8,047 nucleotides of DNA. It comes from an uncultured Clostridia bacterium (GTDB lineage: Bacteria; Bacillota; Clostridia; Oscillospirales; Acutalibacteraceae). Below, in pieces: positions 6,035 through 8,047 of this stretch. The DNA lies in the NCBI GenBank assembly GCA_946626015.1, contig CAMOTT010000087.1, forward strand, positions 1 to 8,047, given 5' to 3'. Below the pieces are notes generated by a model. That model did no database searches, was not told the origin of the DNA, and saw only the letters and a list, made by a program, of their open reading frames with translations. The translations under genes were made by a program, and so were the position numbers. Each line of letters opens with the position of its first letter. The stretch's first letter is position 1.

Positions 6035-6063
6035 TTGTGTTCAGGTTGCCTTTTTGTTATAAT
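6035..6063 (+). promoter_or_regulatory. Extended -10 promoter for the DUF4838 gene
   Basis: A perfect TATAAT lies at 6058-6063 and is preceded by TG at 6055-6056, the extended -10 arrangement. A weak -35, TTGTGT, sits at 6035-6040 with a 17-base spacer. Transcription would start near 6070, about 30 bases before ATG 6100. This also argues against using the in-frame GTG at 6037 as the start, because it lies within the promoter. Confidence 0.68.
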
Positions 6064-6099
6064 AGTTTCATAATCAACCCACCAAAGGAGCGTTACGCA

Positions 6100-7926
6100 A
6101 TGAAAAAATATTTTTGCCTTATTCTGAGCTTGTTTTTGCTTTTTGCCGCTGTGCCGTTTTCCGCCGCGGCAGGGGAGGCGTGCCGCATTGCGGTGGACAG
6201 CGCTACGGCGGACAATCGCCATGCCGCTGAGACCTTGCGGAGATACCTTGCGGAGATCCTGCCTGTTGAGCCTGTTGTGGAAGATACTGCGGAGGGAGCG
6301 GACTTCATCATCGGCGGTTCAGATGAGCTTTCGGACATATCAACTGGGGGCTACCGCATCACCCGTCAGGGCGGAGCGGTGCGTATTCAGGGCGTTGGCG
6401 GCAGCGGTACACTTAACGGCGTTTACGCCTTTCTGCGGGATTACTGCGGCTGCCGCTGGTATGCCTCGGAGGAGATCGTTCTGCCAAAGGTCGAGGCTCT
6501 TTCTCTGCCTGAGACCATAGACGTCACTTACAGCCCCTGCTTTGAATACGCTTATACCGACTGGCGCAATATGTGCGAGACCGAGATAGCTGTGGCAAAC
6601 GGACAGACCGGCAACGGCTGCTACATCTACGGCTTCTGCCACACCCTGTCAACCCGGTTCTGCTCAAGGGACACATATTTCGCCGAGCACCCGGAATATT
6701 TCGCTCTCCACAAGGGCAAGCGCACGCCCAATCAGCTCTGCCTGACCAATCCCGACACCCTGCGCATCGTCACCGAAGAGGTGCTCAGCGTTTTGCAGTC
6801 TTACCTCTATGACCCGGACGCTGATCTGCAGATAATCTCCATCACTCAGGACGATAACAGCGAATACTGCGAATGTCCTGCCTGCAAGGCGCTGGATAAA
6901 GAAAACGGCTCCCACGCAGGTACGAACCTCACCTTTGCCAACGCCGTGGCGGACGCGGTCAAGGCGGCCGGGTATGATAACGTGGCCATAGACACCTTCG
7001 CCTACTCATACACCCGTAAGACCCCCACAAAGGTTGTGCCCCGGGATAACGTTATAGTTCGTCTCTGCTCCATCGAGTGCTGCCATTGCCACACTTTGGA
7101 TGACCCCAAGTGCAAGGAAAACGTGGATTTCATGGCTGATCTCCGGGCTTGGGGCGCTATCTGCAAGCGCATTTATATCTGGGACTACACCACGAATTAC
7201 TGGGAGACTCCCTGCATCTATCCCGATTTCGGTGTGCTCCAGAGGAATATGCAGATATTCTACGAGAACAACGCCAAGGGCGTTTTCGAGGAGGGCGAGC
7301 CTTCTCTTGATGACAACCCGGAATTCGGCGAGCTCCGGGGCTACCTCATCGCCCGGCTGATGCAGGACCCCTATCTGGATTACGATGCTGAGATGCGCGG
7401 ATTCTTGAAGGATTATTACGGCGAGGCCTGGGAGCCGATCTACCGCTTTCTTGAGCGGGTGACGGAAAAGGCAGGGCAGACATACAGGGAGTACCTGGGC
7501 ACCTTCCCGGACAGCGCGGACACCCTGATAAGCTTCAAGTCCGCTGACGTCAAATACTGCGATGAACAGTGGAGGGAGGCAAAGGAGAAGGTTCAGGGCA
7601 CGAAGTATTTTGCCCGGGTGGAACGCTCCGAGCTTTGCTGGCGGTTCTGGAAGAGCGAAAACCGCAAGGGTGAGTTCTCCCTGCTGCGCAATACGCTTTA
7701 TATGCGTATGCGCGCCCGGGAGGAGCTTTATAACGACCTGCTTCGCATGGGGGTCAATTATATGAACCACACCCGGCGGGACCGTGAATTTACTCAGTGT
7801 ATGTCCATCGTTTTGCTGCGCTGCCCCGGCAAGTGGTGCAAGCTGTATGAGGAGCCATTCTGGTTCGCCATCGAACCGGTGGTGCTCAAGCTCTATAACG
7901 CTATGGGCAGGCTGTATAACAAGTGA
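6100..7926 (+). CDS. Secreted DUF4838 protein, glycoside-hydrolase-like
   Basis: The 608-residue product begins with a Sec signal peptide: Lys at 2-3, a hydrophobic core at about 5-22 and a likely cut after A24 (SAAA-GEA). No lipobox Cys follows. Residues about 27-140 look like the small alpha/beta domain found before the catalytic barrel in alpha-glucuronidases and related glycosidases (AAETLRRYL, DFIIGG, GTLNGVYAFLRDYCGCRWY). Residues about 150-450 match DUF4838, with EHPEYFAL (196-203), QLCLTNPD (212-219), SITQDDNSEYCECPAC (247-262), YIWDYTTNY (359-367) and GVFEEGE (394-400). The C-terminal part is mostly helical. Acidic residues D251/D252 and E397-E400 are candidate functional residues by position only. 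Activity is not established; a role on extracellular glycans is inferred. AAAGGAG at 6084-6090 supports ATG 6100. Confidence 0.88.
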   Translation: MKKYFCLILSLFLLFAAVPFSAAAGEACRIAVDSATADNRHAAETLRRYLAEILPVEPVVEDTAEGADFIIGGSDELSDISTGGYRITRQGGAVRIQGVGGSGTLNGVYAFLRDYCGCRWYASEEIVLPKVEALSLPETIDVTYSPCFEYAYTDWRNMCETEIAVANGQTGNGCYIYGFCHTLSTRFCSRDTYFAEHPEYFALHKGKRTPNQLCLTNPDTLRIVTEEVLSVLQSYLYDPDADLQIISITQDDNSEYCECPACKALDKENGSHAGTNLTFANAVADAVKAAGYDNVAIDTFAYSYTRKTPTKVVPRDNVIVRLCSIECCHCHTLDDPKCKENVDFMADLRAWGAICKRIYIWDYTTNYWETPCIYPDFGVLQRNMQIFYENNAKGVFEEGEPSLDDNPEFGELRGYLIARLMQDPYLDYDAEMRGFLKDYYGEAWEPIYRFLERVTEKAGQTYREYLGTFPDSADTLISFKSADVKYCDEQWREAKEKVQGTKYFARVERSELCWRFWKSENRKGEFSLLRNTLYMRMRAREELYNDLLRMGVNYMNHTRRDREFTQCMSIVLLRCPGKWCKLYEEPFWFAIEPVVLKLYNAMGRLYNK

Positions 7927-7941
7927 TTTTTATATGAAACA

Positions 7942-7971
7942 CCCCCCTGAGCAGAACAAAGCTCAGGGGGG
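7942..7971. terminator. Strong, possibly bidirectional terminator hairpin
   Basis: Bases 7942-7952 (CCCCCCTGAGC) pair perfectly over 11 bp with 7961-7971 (GCTCAGGGGGG) around an 8-base loop. It begins 15 bases after the DUF4838 stop and is 18 bases beyond the stop of the convergent minus-strand CDS. T-content after the stem is moderate on both strands (CTGTTATATCTGTT on plus, TGTTTCATAT on minus), with no long T-run on either side. It plausibly ends both convergent transcripts. Confidence 0.75.
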
Positions 7972-7989
7972 CTGTTATATCTGTTATTA

Positions 7990-8047
7990 TTACTGTTTTA
8001 CGGGGGCGGAGGTCATCTCAAAGCTTAGCTCGCCGCCGGAGAGCAGC
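7990..8047 (-). CDS. 3' end of a convergent minus-strand CDS (partial)
   Basis: Read on the minus strand from the window edge, one frame is open for 18 codons and encodes LLSGGELSFEMTSAPVKQ before TAA (complement of 7990-7992). The strand-like 'GGELSFEM' near a C-terminus is reminiscent of the last beta strand of some glycoside hydrolases (for example GH92 mannosidases often end in 'GGxLxFxM'), which would fit the DUF4838 neighbour. This is a faint resemblance, not an assignment. Support for it being real comes from the terminator hairpin located just past its stop codon. Confidence 0.5.
   Translation of the reverse strand, partial: LLSGGELSFEMTSAPVKQ

Noticed and set aside
5512..6222. Minus-strand ORF of 236 codons spanning the ATPase 3' end and the DUF4838 promoter
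   Set aside because: The Phe/Leu-rich stretch is simply the antisense of the Lys/Glu coiled-coil codons, and the ORF runs across a terminator-like hairpin and a promoter.
7006..7770. Minus-strand ORF of 254 codons opposite the DUF4838 gene
   Set aside because: Antisense to conserved DUF4838 motifs, with no independent evidence.

Overview
The window looks like chromosomal DNA from an anaerobic, hydrogen-metabolising Bacillota (Clostridia; an Oscillospiraceae/Ruminococcus-like gut bacterium is my guess). The reasons are a complete [FeFe]-hydrogenase maturation set, strong AGGAGG-type ribosome-binding sites, sigma-A-type promoters, and a secreted DUF4838 protein of the kind found in glycan-degrading gut bacteria. 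Codon third positions are G/C-rich, which produces many long but spurious antisense ORFs.

Region 1 (1-4368) is a maturation cluster in the order TM1266-type regulator, hydE, hydG, hydF, all on the + strand. HydG (tyrosine to CO/CN-bearing Fe synthon), HydE (radical SAM enzyme acting on that synthon) and HydF (GTPase scaffold) together build the 2Fe subcluster of the H-cluster and deliver it to apo-HydA. No HydA structural gene lies in the window. The first 40 bases are probably the 3' tail of another CDS. HydE, HydG and HydF all carry their expected cluster-binding motifs and appear intact.

The most interesting material is in the gaps of this cluster. Between the TM1266-type gene and hydE there is a terminator hairpin with a T-run ending 5 bases before the hydE ribosome-binding site. 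Its 5' arm can instead pair with an upstream 9-bp partner, which is a terminator/antiterminator layout typical of riboswitches and attenuators. Between hydG and hydF lies a second structured leader: a terminator-like hairpin whose 5' arm can alternatively form a perfect 10-bp helix over the hydF ribosome-binding site, reinforced by a nested 8-bp helix. I do not recognise either as a known riboswitch class. They are candidates for cis-regulation of H-cluster assembly.

Region 2 (4365-6006) holds a monocistronic HerA-like (YjgR/DUF853) P-loop ATPase. It has its own near-consensus promoter, whose -35 box overlaps the hydF stop codon.

Region 3 (6035-7971) is a separate transcription unit for a secreted DUF4838 protein, with an extended -10 promoter, a signal peptide and a strong downstream hairpin. 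The right edge (7990-8047) is the 3' end of a convergent minus-strand CDS, and the 11-bp hairpin between the two genes may serve both directions. I saw no rRNA, tRNA, CRISPR, insertion sequence or phage signature.
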